DNA of 64,000 bases from CAZSHG01 sp964459995 (lineage in GTDB: Bacteria > UBP14 > UBA6098), in NCBI GenBank assembly GCA_964459995.1, contig CAYWOR010000014.1, positions 1 to 64,000 of the forward strand, in the 5' to 3' direction. A program made the position numbers and the translations under genes. This document shows, piece after piece, positions 49,801 to 60,700 of the stretch; within the stretch, counting starts at the first letter, position 1, and the number at the start of each line of letters is the position of its first letter. Under the pieces are notes generated by a model. It searched no databases, had not been told where the DNA came from, and saw only the letters and a program-made list of their open reading frames with translations.

Positions 49801-51777
49801 GTTATCATCCGCACCGATAATCGCCGCGGTAGTTTCAGCATCCGACCAGTTGAAGCCGAAGATACCGGCGAAGTATTTTGAATCTGCATTGTTATCGGCA
49901 TATATGCCGCCGCCACCGATACCGCCATGTGTCCATGCCGAACCAGGTGTTGTTGTTCCAGCAAAGTTCGATGCCCATAAAGCAAAGTAATCGGACGCCT
50001 CGTCGGCGGCTACACTGAAATTGCCTGGTTTTGCAGGATTCCAGCCGGGATTATGTATCAAGGAATATGTTCCCTCATCGCGGATTTTTGAATCGCCGAG
50101 AGTAGTCCCATCCGGCGTCCAGAGAGGAATGTAATTCGCCGTTCCGCTTCCGCCGATACCGCCGCCGCCGGCCGCTGTGAGATCTACCCAGCTTGCGCCG
50201 TCGTAGTAATAAAGGTTGTTATCGAGAGAATTTGCATAGATAGCACCCTCGTTCGCGGCTGGTGCGACATCCTGCGGTTGGATTCTTATACCTTCTGTGA
50301 ACTCACCACCGTAGTAGTAAGTTCCGAGCTTACCCATGAAGCCGGACTCGAAGTTATAACCTCCAACACCACCGAATTCTCCGCCATTGTATCCCGAAAC
50401 ACCAAAAACACCATAACCACCGTAAGTGGCAAGGCCATAAACACCGTCTACGAACATATCACTGATACCAACAACACCTGCGCCCTGCCAACTATCAGGA
50501 TGATTTGGTAAAGCAATGCCTGTTGCTAAATAAGCTTTCGAATCCATTCCCCAGCCGCCCTCTGCTTTAAGGGCTGTCCCAAGGTAATTGTCATTCCAGA
50601 CAAGAATGGTCGTGTCTTGGCCGTTGTCCCAAACCTGCACATTAGCGTTATTGTTCGCGAATATGTAGGGATTTGTCGCATGGTCGGTCCATAGAGAAGA
50701 ACCCGCGCCGGGGGTGGCCGTCATATCTACCCAGCTGGCGCCGTTATAGAAATATGCTTTATTAGTAACATTATCAGCGTAGATGTCGCCCACAACCGGA
50801 GCAAGTGGCTCTGATTGCGGTTCGAGGTGGAAATTCCCCTCGAACCAACCGGCGTAATTGCCCCACACACCTTGGCGCCCGTAAACTCCGATAAAATTGT
50901 CGCCGTCATAGTAACCAAGTGCACCGAGTTCATCAGTGCCATTAGAATAAGCACCGAGAACGGCGGCAGAAGGTTCCCCATAGGCGTTATAGTATCCGGC
51001 GACACTTGCGGTGTAGTCTCCGCCAAATCCTATAAACCCTTTTACTCCGGCATTCATTTCATCGTATTGCCAAGAAGTAGCATCCCAGCTACCGGTTGGT
51101 GAATAGGCATTGATAATAGCGGTTCCAACACCGGTAGAGTAATCGTTTTCGGCATGAATGGCATAATTCTCGCCATAGTCCAAAACCCAAACCATATCGT
51201 TATTGTTCGCAAATATGTAGGGGTTTGTCGCGTGGTCGGTCCAAAGGCTTCCGCCGCCGCCGGTTGCAGTTATTGTGATTTCCGGGCCGGTTTGGTCGAT
51301 ATCGATGCCCGCTCCGGCGATAATCGTAGCGCTATCAAGAAGCCAGGCTTCTCCGTCTGCACGGATTTTCTTGAACGATTGAGGAAGGTTCGCTACGCTG
51401 TCTGCGATCGCCGCGCGGTAAGCATATGGGGAAGATAGAAGCTTCACCCTTGGAGTTAGTGCTGTTCCGTCAACAACGATTTCGAGCCAATGGTCGGCCT
51501 CGAAGGGGATATTGAGAGGTGTAATGCTTCCCAACTCAACATCGAAAAGACCTTTGGTAACAGTAACTTCGTTAACACCGTCATGGGTTTCTTCCCATAG
51601 AAGTGTTCCGCCTGTGGCGGCGTCGAAAAGCCGGAAGACCATTTCGAGGTTGCTGTTGATACCGACACCGTCGCTATCAGTCAGTTTTCCTTGATAATTA
51701 ATCCCAGCCGGGACAGCCAAACAAACCGAAGCGAGAATCGCAACGATTAGAATAGCACCTGAAACTCTGGTAGGCAT
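46858..51777 (-). CDS. Large exported fibre-like repeat protein
   Basis: 1639 residues. Signal peptide 1-21, then VPAGINYQGKLTDSDGVGINSNLEMVFRLFD, the start of an extracellular beta domain common in FCB tail-fibre-like proteins. The body repeats two units: ASWVDxTxxGGGG ... LWTDxxTxxxxANxN (three full copies) and AGWFEGNFHLEP / AGYFNGxVxI (five or more), with VGIGTxSPTxxLxxxGxxRxxG segments (about residues 1050-1300) typical of phage tail-fibre or Ig-like head-fibre regions. The last 120 residues (LTAGENLAVGDIVSVSTTADLTVI to FGIFLQTTSGAGLAWMVFKQAEIF) resemble phage-head decoration folds. No type-IX sorting domain. Probably a surface or adhesin-like fibre; ends before the terminator at 46804. 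Confidence 0.8.
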   Translation of the reverse strand: MPTRVSGAILIVAILASVCLAVPAGINYQGKLTDSDGVGINSNLEMVFRLFDAATGGTLLWEETHDGVNEVTVTKGLFDVELGSITPLNIPFEADHWLEIVVDGTALTPRVKLLSSPYAYRAAIADSVANLPQSFKKIRADGEAWLLDSATIIAGAGIDIDQTGPEITITATGGGGSLWTDHATNPYIFANNNDMVWVLDYGENYAIHAENDYSTGVGTAIINAYSPTGSWDATSWQYDEMNAGVKGFIGFGGDYTASVAGYYNAYGEPSAAVLGAYSNGTDELGALGYYDGDNFIGVYGRQGVWGNYAGWFEGNFHLEPQSEPLAPVVGDIYADNVTNKAYFYNGASWVDMTATPGAGSSLWTDHATNPYIFANNNANVQVWDNGQDTTILVWNDNYLGTALKAEGGWGMDSKAYLATGIALPNHPDSWQGAGVVGISDMFVDGVYGLATYGGYGVFGVSGYNGGEFGGVGGYNFESGFMGKLGTYYYGGEFTEGIRIQPQDVAPAANEGAIYANSLDNNLYYYDGASWVDLTAAGGGGIGGSGTANYIPLWTPDGTTLGDSKIRDEGTYSLIHNPGWNPAKPGNFSVAADEASDYFALWASNFAGTTTPGSAWTHGGIGGGGIYADNNADSKYFAGIFGFNWSDAETTAAIIGADDNSSNFGALAYRANNKTWAGYFRGLTAITGSYQDPVAGWVGRGEGILNVSNDNLTGRTYGIQSRIPYTANEFSGAIVGSIYDPATITGVMGAMGYVNNVGEYTAVWAYDNTFPGPTSYALWAKSTNSDGYAGWFEGNFHLEPKATAIALEGNLHANSTDNKLYYYDGTSWVDLTSAGGGGGLWTDNGTFISANTNTNARVYDEGQPYGLYYSGSNKYGVYGYTSSTAAGASGVYGYVEASTAGTGYGYNNSIAAVKGHCLWGNAYHFGVHGDTYSNDLDSPTAGVIGTFADNGSIWGALAYKHTDDNVWAGYFNGDVYISESLGIGIADPVERVHIDNGSSHTYQMFTNEATGRTSSDGFKIGVRDDGIPFIWSYENLPMHFGTNMAIRTTIDGAGNVGIGTITPTAQLHTTGSVRFAGAGTPGLGKVLTSDATGTATWETPSGGGGFWSQSGTNLYPSTLTWDVGIGTSSPSGILHVGVKSATKNELIIGDNITAWVSEVEATIGNTTADALLYIGQSTNNKGFLIWDYNPTPSDAVFLIGTYSGNNNMSLQSAGGNVGVGTTSPTTKLDVDGQIRIRGGVPGVGKVLTSDATGTATWETPTGGGIGGSGVANKLAYWTGASNISYNNNLHWDNTNSRLGIGATTPLYNLHVDASLISNTAIYGYTGAAVSGQFGVIGAQEFATCWGGLGGYTSDYYDVGVYGFQGTGSYAGYFNGGVRITGDLIVDGDFVHDHWGDSWSGSGSQGLRLSNTAPSTSQIDLASNVNGITVTHYNHSDYGAAISAMEGNGTAGGTYSYAKLAWYADGSTPLSPANVAVYGMIPAAGGGGFAIYGENLRTGPSEYAGYFNGHVAVDNGNLNIKQNGLVIELTAGENLAVGDIVSVSTTADLTVIKAPAGSETVVGVVVEAATSGNTAKIAISGVVQVRTSAAVTRANFVRVGATAGQAVNSGTTGQAGDFGIFLQTTSGAGLAWMVFKQAEIF

Positions 51778-51912
51778 TGAACCCTCCCTATACTATTGTT
51801 GTTAAATTTCATTCACAAAGCCTATGCGACCTTAATTCGCAATTTAACTTACATAATTGATATACGCAAGAGAAAAAAGCGGAGTAATGCAATTTATTCA
51901 GTGGGATGGAAA

Positions 51913-52749
51913 CTACCCCTTCACGCTCCCAAGCGTTAGACCGGAGACGAGCCATCGGGAGAGGATGATGAACATAACCACAACCGGAACACTAACAACA
52001 AAGCTTCCCGCCGCGAAAAGCCCCCATTGTGTGGACATATTCCCCTGAAACATCTTTAGCCCCACGGGAAGCGTGAACATCTGTGGGTCTTGGAGGATTA
52101 CCGCCGCCACGACATACTCGTTCCAACTCGCCATGAAGGAAAACAGCGCAGTAATAACTAATGCCGGTGCGGCCAATGGTAAAATCACGCGCCACCATGC
52201 GCCGAAATTCCCGCAACCATCTACTCGCGCCGCCTCGATAAGCTCCGTTGGAATAGTGTCGTAATAACCTTTCATTTGCCAGATGCAAAAGGGGAGAGCT
52301 GTCGCCGAATAGGCAATCATTAGCCCGATATAGCTATTTATAAGCCCGAGTTTGGCGAGCATGATATACATCGGAAGGAGCAACATTGTCGCCGGAAACA
52401 TCTGTGTGGTTAGCAAAGACTGCATAACGGCCTTTTTACCGGCAAAACGGAATTTCGAAATTGCATAGCCTCCCATCGACGCCAAAGCGACTCCGGTTAT
52501 AGTTACCACAGCCGTTACAATTAGCGAATTTAGCATCCACCTGAGAAAGGGGGTCGATGTGAAAAGGTCGGTGTAATTCTTGAATGTCGCGCCGTCGGGG
52601 ATAATCGACAAATCTGTCGAGAGAAGCTTATCCGCTGGTCTTAGCGAAATTGTAATCACGCGCAAAACAGGATATAGCGTTCCTATCGTCCATAAAATTA
52701 GGAAAGCATAAATCAAGAATAGCTTTATTGGCGAATCTTTTCGTTTCAT
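51913..52749 (-). CDS. Carbohydrate ABC transporter permease (MalG-like)
   Basis: 278-residue inner-membrane permease with six hydrophobic segments. The cytoplasmic EAA loop is EAARVDGCGNFGAWWRVILPLAAPAL, as in MalG; family end YVVSxxLTLGSVKG-like (RWLVSGLTLGSVKG) is conserved. It would pair with a MalF-type permease, a binding protein and an ATPase, none of which lie in the window. The -10 box is 9 bases before the ATG and there is no ribosome site. Sugar specificity unknown; alpha-glucan oligosaccharides would suit the amylase at 39602. Confidence 0.92.
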   Translation of the reverse strand: MKRKDSPIKLFLIYAFLILWTIGTLYPVLRVITISLRPADKLLSTDLSIIPDGATFKNYTDLFTSTPFLRWMLNSLIVTAVVTITGVALASMGGYAISKFRFAGKKAVMQSLLTTQMFPATMLLLPMYIMLAKLGLINSYIGLMIAYSATALPFCIWQMKGYYDTIPTELIEAARVDGCGNFGAWWRVILPLAAPALVITALFSFMASWNEYVVAAVILQDPQMFTLPVGLKMFQGNMSTQWGLFAAGSFVVSVPVVVMFIILSRWLVSGLTLGSVKG

Positions 52750-52758
52750 AACATTTAC

Positions 52759-52787
52759 AATTTAACAGCTGAAATTCTTTCGTGCAA
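52759..52787 (-). promoter_or_regulatory. Promoter of the MalG-like gene, probably leaderless
   Basis: Minus strand: TTGCAC (52787-52782), 17-bp spacer, TAAATT (52764-52759), then 9 bases to ATG. The -10 and start region closely resemble those of uppP. Confidence 0.5.
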
Positions 52788-52880
52788 ACATTTTCTTGAA
52801 GATAGGAGCAAAAACTACTCGACAAAATCGAATCGACGGTTTAAATTCCAATCTGATTATTGATTTTTGAAAGGAATCCT

Positions 52881-54326
52881 ATGGTCGTAAAAATTGCTGT
52901 TGTGCTCGCTTATGTCGCGATGATCATCTGGCTGGGTGTCGCCGGGATGCGCAAAACGAAATCATTTTCGGATTTCTTCTTGGGTGGGCGCGATGTCGGG
53001 CCGTGGTTTACAGCATTCACCTATGGCACGGCCTATTTTTCCGCTGTGATTTTTATCGGCTTTGCCGGCAAAATCGGATGGGCTTTCGGAATTTCCGGCA
53101 TGTGGATTGCCCTCGGTAATGCGCTTATCGGGACTCTCCTCGTTTGGCTTCTCCTTGGTAAACGTGTCAAAGAGGTTACTCTCAAACTCAATATCCATAC
53201 GATGCCGGAATACCTCGAATCGCGCTATAGTAGCCCCTTTTTCAAGACCTATTCCGCAGTGGCGATATTTGTCTTCCTCGTGCCCTATACCGCCGCGGTT
53301 TTTATGGGTCTCAGCTACCTTTTCGAGGCGACATTCGGGCTTCCATATTGGCTGATGCTTGCCTTTATGGGGGTTTTCACCGGCGTATATCTCGTGATGG
53401 GCGGCTATAAATCGATGACAATGGTAGATTTCATCTTCGGGATTATTATGCTTTTCGGTGTCGGTGCGCTCTTTTCGAGCACCGTTACCGCCGGTGGAGG
53501 AATGGAGCAAATATTTGCCCATCTTCGCGATATCAACCCACAGCTAACTAAAGCGGTTGGTCCTCCCGGAATCTGGCCGCTCTTTTCTTTGGTGTTTCTC
53601 ACAAGTGTAGCGCCTTTTGGAATGCCTCAACTCCTTCAGAAATTCTACGCCATTCGCGACGAAAAATCGGTGCGAATCGGAACCTTCGCCTCAACAATAT
53701 TTGCCTTGTTGATAGCAGGCGTGGCCTATTTCACCGGTGTGCTTACGAGGGTTTTCATCAATCCTTCAAATACTCCCGAAGCATTCACCACGAGCGGCGC
53801 GCCGAATTTCGACGCCCTCATGCCCGCCCTTCTGACAAAAGCCATCCCCGGATCACTATCGATACTGATTCTTCTGCTGATGCTCTCCGCTTCGATGTCC
53901 ACACTTGCCGCATTGGTCCTAATCTCAAGCTCGACCGTTACGAAGGATTTATACGGCGGATTAATCAACAAAAAGGCCTCCGATAAACGTCTGACAACAC
54001 TCATGAGAATCGCGAGCACCTTCTTCATTATATTATCCGTTATCCTTGCGCTCCTGCGTCCGGCGGTTATCGTAACGATATTGTCGATTTCGTGGGGCGC
54101 GATAGCATCGGTTTTTCTCGGGCCGTTTCTTTGGGGGATGTTTACAAAGCGGTTCGGCAAGGTTGGCGCGATCGTAACGAGTCTTGTGGCTTTGACGACA
54201 ACGATGGTGCTCTTCATCGGCAAGTTTCAGGACGCGCCTTCCTCCGGAACTATCGGCATGATGGTTTCCTTGGCTTTGCCGATGTTCATTATACCCTTCT
54301 GCAAATCTCCGGCTAAGGCCAGATAG
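52881..54326 (+). CDS. Sodium:solute symporter family protein
   Basis: 481 residues from ATG 52881, which has AAAGG 6 bases upstream; an in-frame TTG at 52860 lacks support. About 13 membrane helices. Signatures: FSDFFLGGRDVGPWFTAFTYGTAYFSAVIFIGFAGKIGWAFG, the SSS N-terminal region with the Na+-site loop; VYLVMGGYKSMTMVDFIFGIIMLFGV; and ILLLMLSASMSTLAALVLISSSTVTKDLY, the classic SSS helix with Ser/Thr for Na2. It belongs to the proline/pantothenate/sugar branch; substrate unclear. Confidence 0.92.
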   Translation: MVVKIAVVLAYVAMIIWLGVAGMRKTKSFSDFFLGGRDVGPWFTAFTYGTAYFSAVIFIGFAGKIGWAFGISGMWIALGNALIGTLLVWLLLGKRVKEVTLKLNIHTMPEYLESRYSSPFFKTYSAVAIFVFLVPYTAAVFMGLSYLFEATFGLPYWLMLAFMGVFTGVYLVMGGYKSMTMVDFIFGIIMLFGVGALFSSTVTAGGGMEQIFAHLRDINPQLTKAVGPPGIWPLFSLVFLTSVAPFGMPQLLQKFYAIRDEKSVRIGTFASTIFALLIAGVAYFTGVLTRVFINPSNTPEAFTTSGAPNFDALMPALLTKAIPGSLSILILLLMLSASMSTLAALVLISSSTVTKDLYGGLINKKASDKRLTTLMRIASTFFIILSVILALLRPAVIVTILSISWGAIASVFLGPFLWGMFTKRFGKVGAIVTSLVALTTTMVLFIGKFQDAPSSGTIGMMVSLALPMFIIPFCKSPAKAR

Positions 54327-54342
54327 TAAAACTTTCGCGAGA

Positions 54343-54370
54343 GGGCGGGCTTGTCCCGCCCTTTTTTTTT
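54343..54370 (+). terminator. Rho-independent terminator after the symporter
   Basis: GGGCGGG (54343-54349), loop CTTGT, CCCGCCC (54355-54361), then nine Ts. Confidence 0.9.
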
Positions 54371-54392
54371 GTTTATAGAGCCTTTCGTGCTG

Positions 54393-54515
54393 GTGGTCGA
54401 TGAAAAGCGCGTGTGGTCAGCCGTTCCGATTCGGTGGTCACACATTCCGATTCGAATCAGAACGATCAACCACTCGAGAAACTAAATCAACCACCCGATA
54501 AATTCGATCAACCAC
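54393..54515. repeat. Array of six half-sites, three in each orientation
   Basis: GTGGTC at 54393, 54413 and 54434 (20 and 21 bp apart) faces CAACCAC at 54467, 54488 and 54509 (exactly 21 bp apart). Between the two sets is the palindrome GATTCGAATC. The period equals two helical turns. The 391-bp spacer 54327-54717 holds no gene; the symporter and minus-strand giant gene converge on it. Confidence 0.7.
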
Positions 54516-54670
54516 CGAAGAGAATCCATCGAACAAGCGCGTTAAACTGATAAACCTTGCATCTCTTTATTTCTGCGAGAAAGATTTCAGCCCAAAGAGT
54601 AGTGATGCTTTTCAAACCACACGCAAGCTACATTGTTAATTGCTTTCGGAGAGGAAAATCACCCCAAAAG

Positions 54671-54695
54671 AAAGGCGGAGTCAAGCTCCGCCTTT
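54671..54695 (-). terminator. Terminator of the giant secreted protein gene
   Basis: Stem AAAGGCGGAG (54671-54680), loop TCAAG, CTCCGCCTTT (54686-54695). On the minus strand it is followed by CTTTT. It begins 23 bases after the stop codon of the giant gene. Confidence 0.7.
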
Positions 54696-54717
54696 GCATG
54701 TGGGGTTCTGTATTAGA

Positions 54718-57700
54718 CTATCGCAAAAGAACGAGTGTGCCGTTGCAGATAATCTCGCCGTCGATCATAATGACATAGAGATACAGCCCGGGCAGTGAGG
54801 CTTTGCCTGCATTATCTCTGCCGTCCCAGAGCCTTCCGATGGCCTCGTCGAAACGGGTTTGCACAGGCGCTTCGCTTCGCCATATCTCGATATTCCGCAT
54901 ATCATAGATGATAATAGTTGCAGGCTCGCTCATCATCTTCGGATAGGTGAACATTGCGATATCGTTGATGTCGTTGCCGTCCGGAGTGAAGGGGTTCGGC
55001 AGAACTGCGCATGTAACATCCGGTTCGAGATAGAAAATCCAATCGAACTGTGCCATATTCGGCTCGCACCAATTCGGAGAATCGCCGATAATAAGGCTTA
55101 CATCGATAGTGTCACCCGAAACAAAGCTAACACCGGAGTTCTCCGGCCGGAAAATGATCATTCCTCCACCGCCACCGTCGGGATTCCATGTGAAATCGGC
55201 GCTGGTGTAAGGGATACCGTTTATTGTCAGCTCCGCTGTTGCGATGTCCACACCGGAGAGTGTCTCGTCGAGATCGATATGAATGTCCTGCTCGCGGTCG
55301 CTGGTTTGGCCGTTGGGGATGGGGATTACCATGTTTGCAACCGGCGCGGATAGATCGACAGTGAAAGACCATTCGACACTGGACGAGATGTCGTTGCCGT
55401 AGATGTCCTCGACATGGGTCAGGCTGACATTCACCACCGTGGCATCAGTCCATGGCGGTGTTGGACGGAAGATTAGGTATGGGTCGTTCCATGTGAGTTG
55501 GCCGTCCGCGGTCGTGTATGTGACGCCGTTGACCACAAGCTCGATCGAAGTTTCAACCACGCCGTCCGGGTCGATTATTTGGAGAACAATGCTGTCGGGA
55601 TCGCATGCCGTATAGTCGCCGGAATCGGGGCGGATGATGGTCGGCACCGGCGCGTTGGGATCGCGGAAGAACCATGCGAAATGGGTAGTATCGATGTTCG
55701 GAATGCAATAATCCGGAGAGTCTTCAGCGACTATCTCGATGACGATAGAATCGCCTGCAACCCAGCTTTCACCAGCGGCTGTAGCGTTAAATATGAGTGC
55801 AGGCGGGGCGAAAGTGAGGATTGTGCCATCGATTGGATAGGGGGTATATGGCCCGGGAGCTGTTCCAACGAGGGCGAATACGCTCGATGGATCGACCCCG
55901 CTTCCAGCGTCGGTGAGAGTAAACTCGAAGCTCGTCGGCGAAGAAATTTGATCGACGAGAGGAGGAGTAACAACTGTCGGCACCGGAGGAGTGAGGTCGA
56001 TGAAGAAGCTCCAGCAGAAGGGGAGAGCGTTGACAGAATTGGAGTCGGTGTCGAAGGCCTGATTCAGACAGACATCGACCTCCTGTCCGTCCGTCCAGAT
56101 GGTCGGCGGGGTGAAAGTCAATGTCGGAGCTGTCCAGTCGAGGATTACACCGTCAACATTATATGCCGTGCCCTCGACCTCGAGAATGAAGGAACTTGCC
56201 AGCAGGGGAAGACCGCTGTCAGGCTGGACTATTTCGAGGATTATCTGCTGATCATCGCAGGCCGACCATGTGTTTGCGAGCGGTTCGATGATCACAGGCG
56301 TTCCTGTTGGGCAAGGCTCGGTATGGAAAGGCGGATCGAAACCGCCGGCGAAGCTGTCGCCTATAATTATGAACTCCATTGTATCCAATATGCCGGAGCA
56401 ATCGATGGGTCTGCAGAAGTTATAAGACTCGATATACCAGAAATGGGTAACGCCGCAGGGGTAAGGACCGATGAAGTAGCATGTGTCGGTGATGCCTTCT
56501 GCTATAGGATCTCCGTCGATAATGACATTGAAATAGATTGGTTCAGTGCCCGACGGCATCTCCCAACAAAGCTCAACCATGCCGATTCCGACAGTATCAT
56601 CCGGTTCAGGCGAATGCCAGCTGAAGGGGCCGGGGGCTTTATGGTCGTAATGGACGATGACCGAATCAATAGAACTACAGCCGATCGAATCGGTTATAAC
56701 AAGTATGAAAGTATCTGTTTGGGTTGGAGCGTAAACAAATGGCCAGCCACTGTGCGCGAGAGTTCCATCGGTGCGGAACCAGCTCGTATCCACCGGGGCA
56801 ACAGCGCTTCCGGTGAGGATAGGGTCACAGCCGACGGAAGCATATCCAGAGGGACATACGTTTAGGTCTGAACCCGCGCGTGCTGAAGGGTTGCTGATGC
56901 CCATAAATACGCTGTCTCGAACCATGCAACCTGTGGAGTCGGTAACGGTGAGGACAACATAGACCGCAGAGGGGGCATATAGTTCGATAGTTGGGTCTTC
57001 GATTGTCGGGTCGAGGAAGAGCACTGGCGGCGTCCAACTGTAAGTATAGGGCGGTGTGCCGTCGGTAACTGTTGCGGGAACAACGAAGCTTTCGAAATCG
57101 CTCCCGCAGAAAAGTGTATCCGGAATATCTATCGAGACGACCATATCGCAGTCGATGATTATTATCGTCCAGCATGTCGTATCGAAATTGGCGTCGCAGT
57201 AATCGGGAGAATCCCCGGCTATTGCGCAGAATGTGATTGTATCGCCACGGTCGAAATCGTAACCCGCGCAAGAGAGGTCGAGTTCGAAATTCTCGGCGAC
57301 GCCATCCCACGTGATGCATGGATCTCCGACACAGTAGGTATCGAGATACCCTGGACCATCGACCGAGATGCAGACAGTCGAGGGATCGACTCCGCTAAGG
57401 GCATCGCTGACATCGAAAGAGACAACAGTTACGAAACCGGGCGCATAGCCGCCAGTGGGCGGAGTGAATCCGCTAAATACTGGCGGGGAATAATCCACAG
57501 TGAAGCTGAATACCAGAGGTGAAGCCAAATCTACCCCGTAAACATTTTCGGCATGGAGTAAAGTAACGTTCACGACATCACCGTCGCTCCAGAAACCCGT
57601 GCCGGGGGAGAAGATAAGAGTGTTCGGCGCGATGAACCTGAGGTAGGCGTGGGAGGTCGCATAGGAGACGCCGTCCACCACCAGCTCGATAGTCGCCTCG

Positions 57701-60700
57701 ACAATGCTTGATGTATCGTCGATATGGATGATGATGCTTTCCGGGTCGCAGGCGGTGAATGTGCCGTCCAGCGGGCGAATGACGCTGGGAACCGGCCCGC
57801 CGCAGGGATAAGTCGAGAAGATTCTGCCGGAGTCGGCAGATACTGCATAATGGGTGTCCGGGTCGTCGTAGTAGATGTAGGTCGAGTCGCCGGTTGTGTC
57901 CACCTCGCAAAAATACAGTTCGCTCTCGCAGAAATTCTTCGCGATTATCGCCCAGCTGTGCGTCTCGCCGCAGGGGAAAGTAACAGCGTGGAATGTGTCC
58001 GCGATGTCCGTGGCCACAACCGCGCCATCGACTATAACATCGTAAACGAAAGTGCCTGTGCCTGTCGGTGTTCTCCATAAAAGGTTCGTCGATGCCGGTG
58101 CGGGGGGTATCAGAGCGCCCGCTGTCGGTGTAACCATTACAGGTGCGCCAACCGGCACGAAATCGACGGTAACGACTATCGTATCGTAATCGTGAGTCGG
58201 AACAAGTGCGTCATCGACAACATAGACGATGTAAGTAGTTGTGGTCATTGGACTTACAATTGGGTTCGGATCGGAACTTGAGAAGCCTGCAGGAATACTC
58301 GACCACGAATAGGTGTATGGCTCGACTCCGCCATAACCGGTTGGAGTGCATCCAAGCTGAATCGAATGGCCGGGGCAGATTGTAACATCGACCCCTGCGT
58401 GCGCATGGACGCTTGGCGGGGGCATGATGAGTGTCCAACATGTATCGAGGGCGTTCGCCTGACAGGTATCCGGATGATCGGCGGCATGAAGACAGATGAC
58501 AATAGTGTCGCTTAAGGGGAAGGAAACTCCCCAATCGGAGGCTCTCCATGTGAGACATGTGTCATCCGTTATCCAGCCTGATCCGAAAGTATAGGGCACT
58601 CCATTGACAGTAAGCTCGACCGAATCTCCGTTAATCTCGGCGACAGTATCGCTAAGGCAGAAATAAATCGACGGTGATGTCGTCGGTGTTTCTGTTCCCG
58701 GTGCGGGAGTGATCCCGTAAATCTCCGGTGGAATCAAGTCCATCCGGAATTCCGCGCAGACAGTGTCGATCATAACATGCGCCATAGAGTCTTCGACGCC
58801 GTAAATGCAGATTGTTAGCCAATCAAGAGCGCCCCATGGTGTTGTGGGGATAAACTGGTAGAACCCCGATGTCGGTGATATCGGAAGATAGCTCATCTCC
58901 GGAGAGGACATGCTGTAAATCGCCGTGCCGTCATTCACGAAACCTGTTGCCGGATCGATTCCGTTGGAGGCTTCGACAAACCATAAAACGCCCTGATAGG
59001 AACACGCGCTTATTGTTCCAATTGGCGGGTTTTCCAAAGTCGCTATCGGCGAAGCGAGGTTGACAATCAGTGTCCAGCAGGTATCCGCTGAATTTGGCGG
59101 GCAATAGTCGGGATTGTCATGAGCGCCGCGAAGGCAAATATCTATAACCTCGCCATCGGAGAAAGAAAGACCAAGCGTCGCGAAATTAGCGGTGTAATGA
59201 GCACCGTCCCATGTTATTCCCGGTGTGCCGGGGGGATAGGAGACCCCTTCGATTGTGATATAAACATCCGTGGTAACTATTCCCAGTCCGGCGTCATTGA
59301 TATTGAGCGAAACGGTGGGTGTTCCTCCGACGAAACTTCCCGGTGGCGGTGTTATCGCTGTAAAATAGGGCGGCGAAAGGTCGATAACGAAACTTCCGTT
59401 GACCGGTGTAGGCAACGGTGCACCAATGATATTCGAGGCCATGAGGCTGTAAGTGTGTGTTCCCTCAGACCAGCAGGGCATCGTTGGTTGGAATGTCAGA
59501 ACATCTCCGGCGATTGTAAGACGTGAATCGCTTATTGTAATGGGTAAGCCGTCGATTGTAAGCACGATTGTCGATAGATCGATTCCAAGCTCATCGTCGA
59601 GATGGAAAATCAAAGGCTGGCAGGTGCATGCCGAAGCCGCAACTCCATCGCTGTTAAGGTCAACAGGTTCGATAATCCAAGCTTCCGGTGTCGTCATGAT
59701 AATGTAAAACTCCCAACAGAAGCTTGTATCGTTCGGCGGGCAATAATTATAATCAGGAGCGTCGAAAAGGCTATCGAGACAGATTACAACCGTATCACCC
59801 GAGCTGAATGAAAGCCCCGTGAAGGTCAGCGTCGGATCGGTCCAAACATAAGACCAGCCGCTAATCGGCACGCCGTCCACAGTGATTGTAATGTAACTGA
59901 AACTCGCAGGATCGACACCTGCGGGGATATCCGTGAAGGTCAGTGAAATTCCAGGAGAGGCCTCGAAAAGTGTGTCGCCATTCGCAGGAATAGTATCGAT
60001 AACAATAGGCGGCTCTAAATCGACAATGAAGGAGCATGGTTCGACAGATGTCCAACAATAGGCGTTGTTCATCCCTTGGACGAGTTCACCTGTTACAATC
60101 GCACCATGAGACCATGGAGTCGCCGGAGTATAAGTAACGAAGGTTGTATCGCCGGAGGTTGACAATGTTAACGGACCGCCGGGGTAATAGCTCGTTCCGT
60201 TTACCCTGACAATTGTAGATTCCGCGCGGACACCGACGGTTGTATCGATAATTATCCATTGAAACTCTTGGAATTCGCAGGATGTAACTAAGCCGCAAGG
60301 ATTGGGAATCACAATATCCGCGAAGGGGGAGGGGGAGATGTTTATGAACACCCAATCTGTATCCGATTGCGATAAACTGTCCGTAACAACAAGCTGATAA
60401 GTCGTCGGGACGATGGGGGAAACAACAGGATTAGCTGTTGTGCTGACGAATCCGGGGGGATTACTCGTCCACGAAATACTCAATGGTGGAATACCGCCGC
60501 TTGCCGCAGGATAACCGCCGATAGTAACGCTCATTCCTTCGCAAATGATAGTGTCCCTTCCGGCTTGAGCCGCGGGAGCGCCGGGCAATAGCACCAACAC
60601 ATCGTCGTGATATGTGATATAGCCGCCGCCGTTGGTCATTCCAAAGCCGGAGTCGTTGACGCATCCGACAGCGTTGTTAAATAATCCGACCACACCGAAA

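Noticed and set aside
54393..54515. CRISPR array
   Set aside because: Shared words are only 6-10 bp, half are inverted, spacing is 21 bp and no cas genes are present.
55498..56865. 455-codon open frame on the plus strand
   Set aside because: Antisense to the giant secreted protein, whose domains are recognisable. The product has no plausible fold and the frame follows codon bias of the opposite strand.
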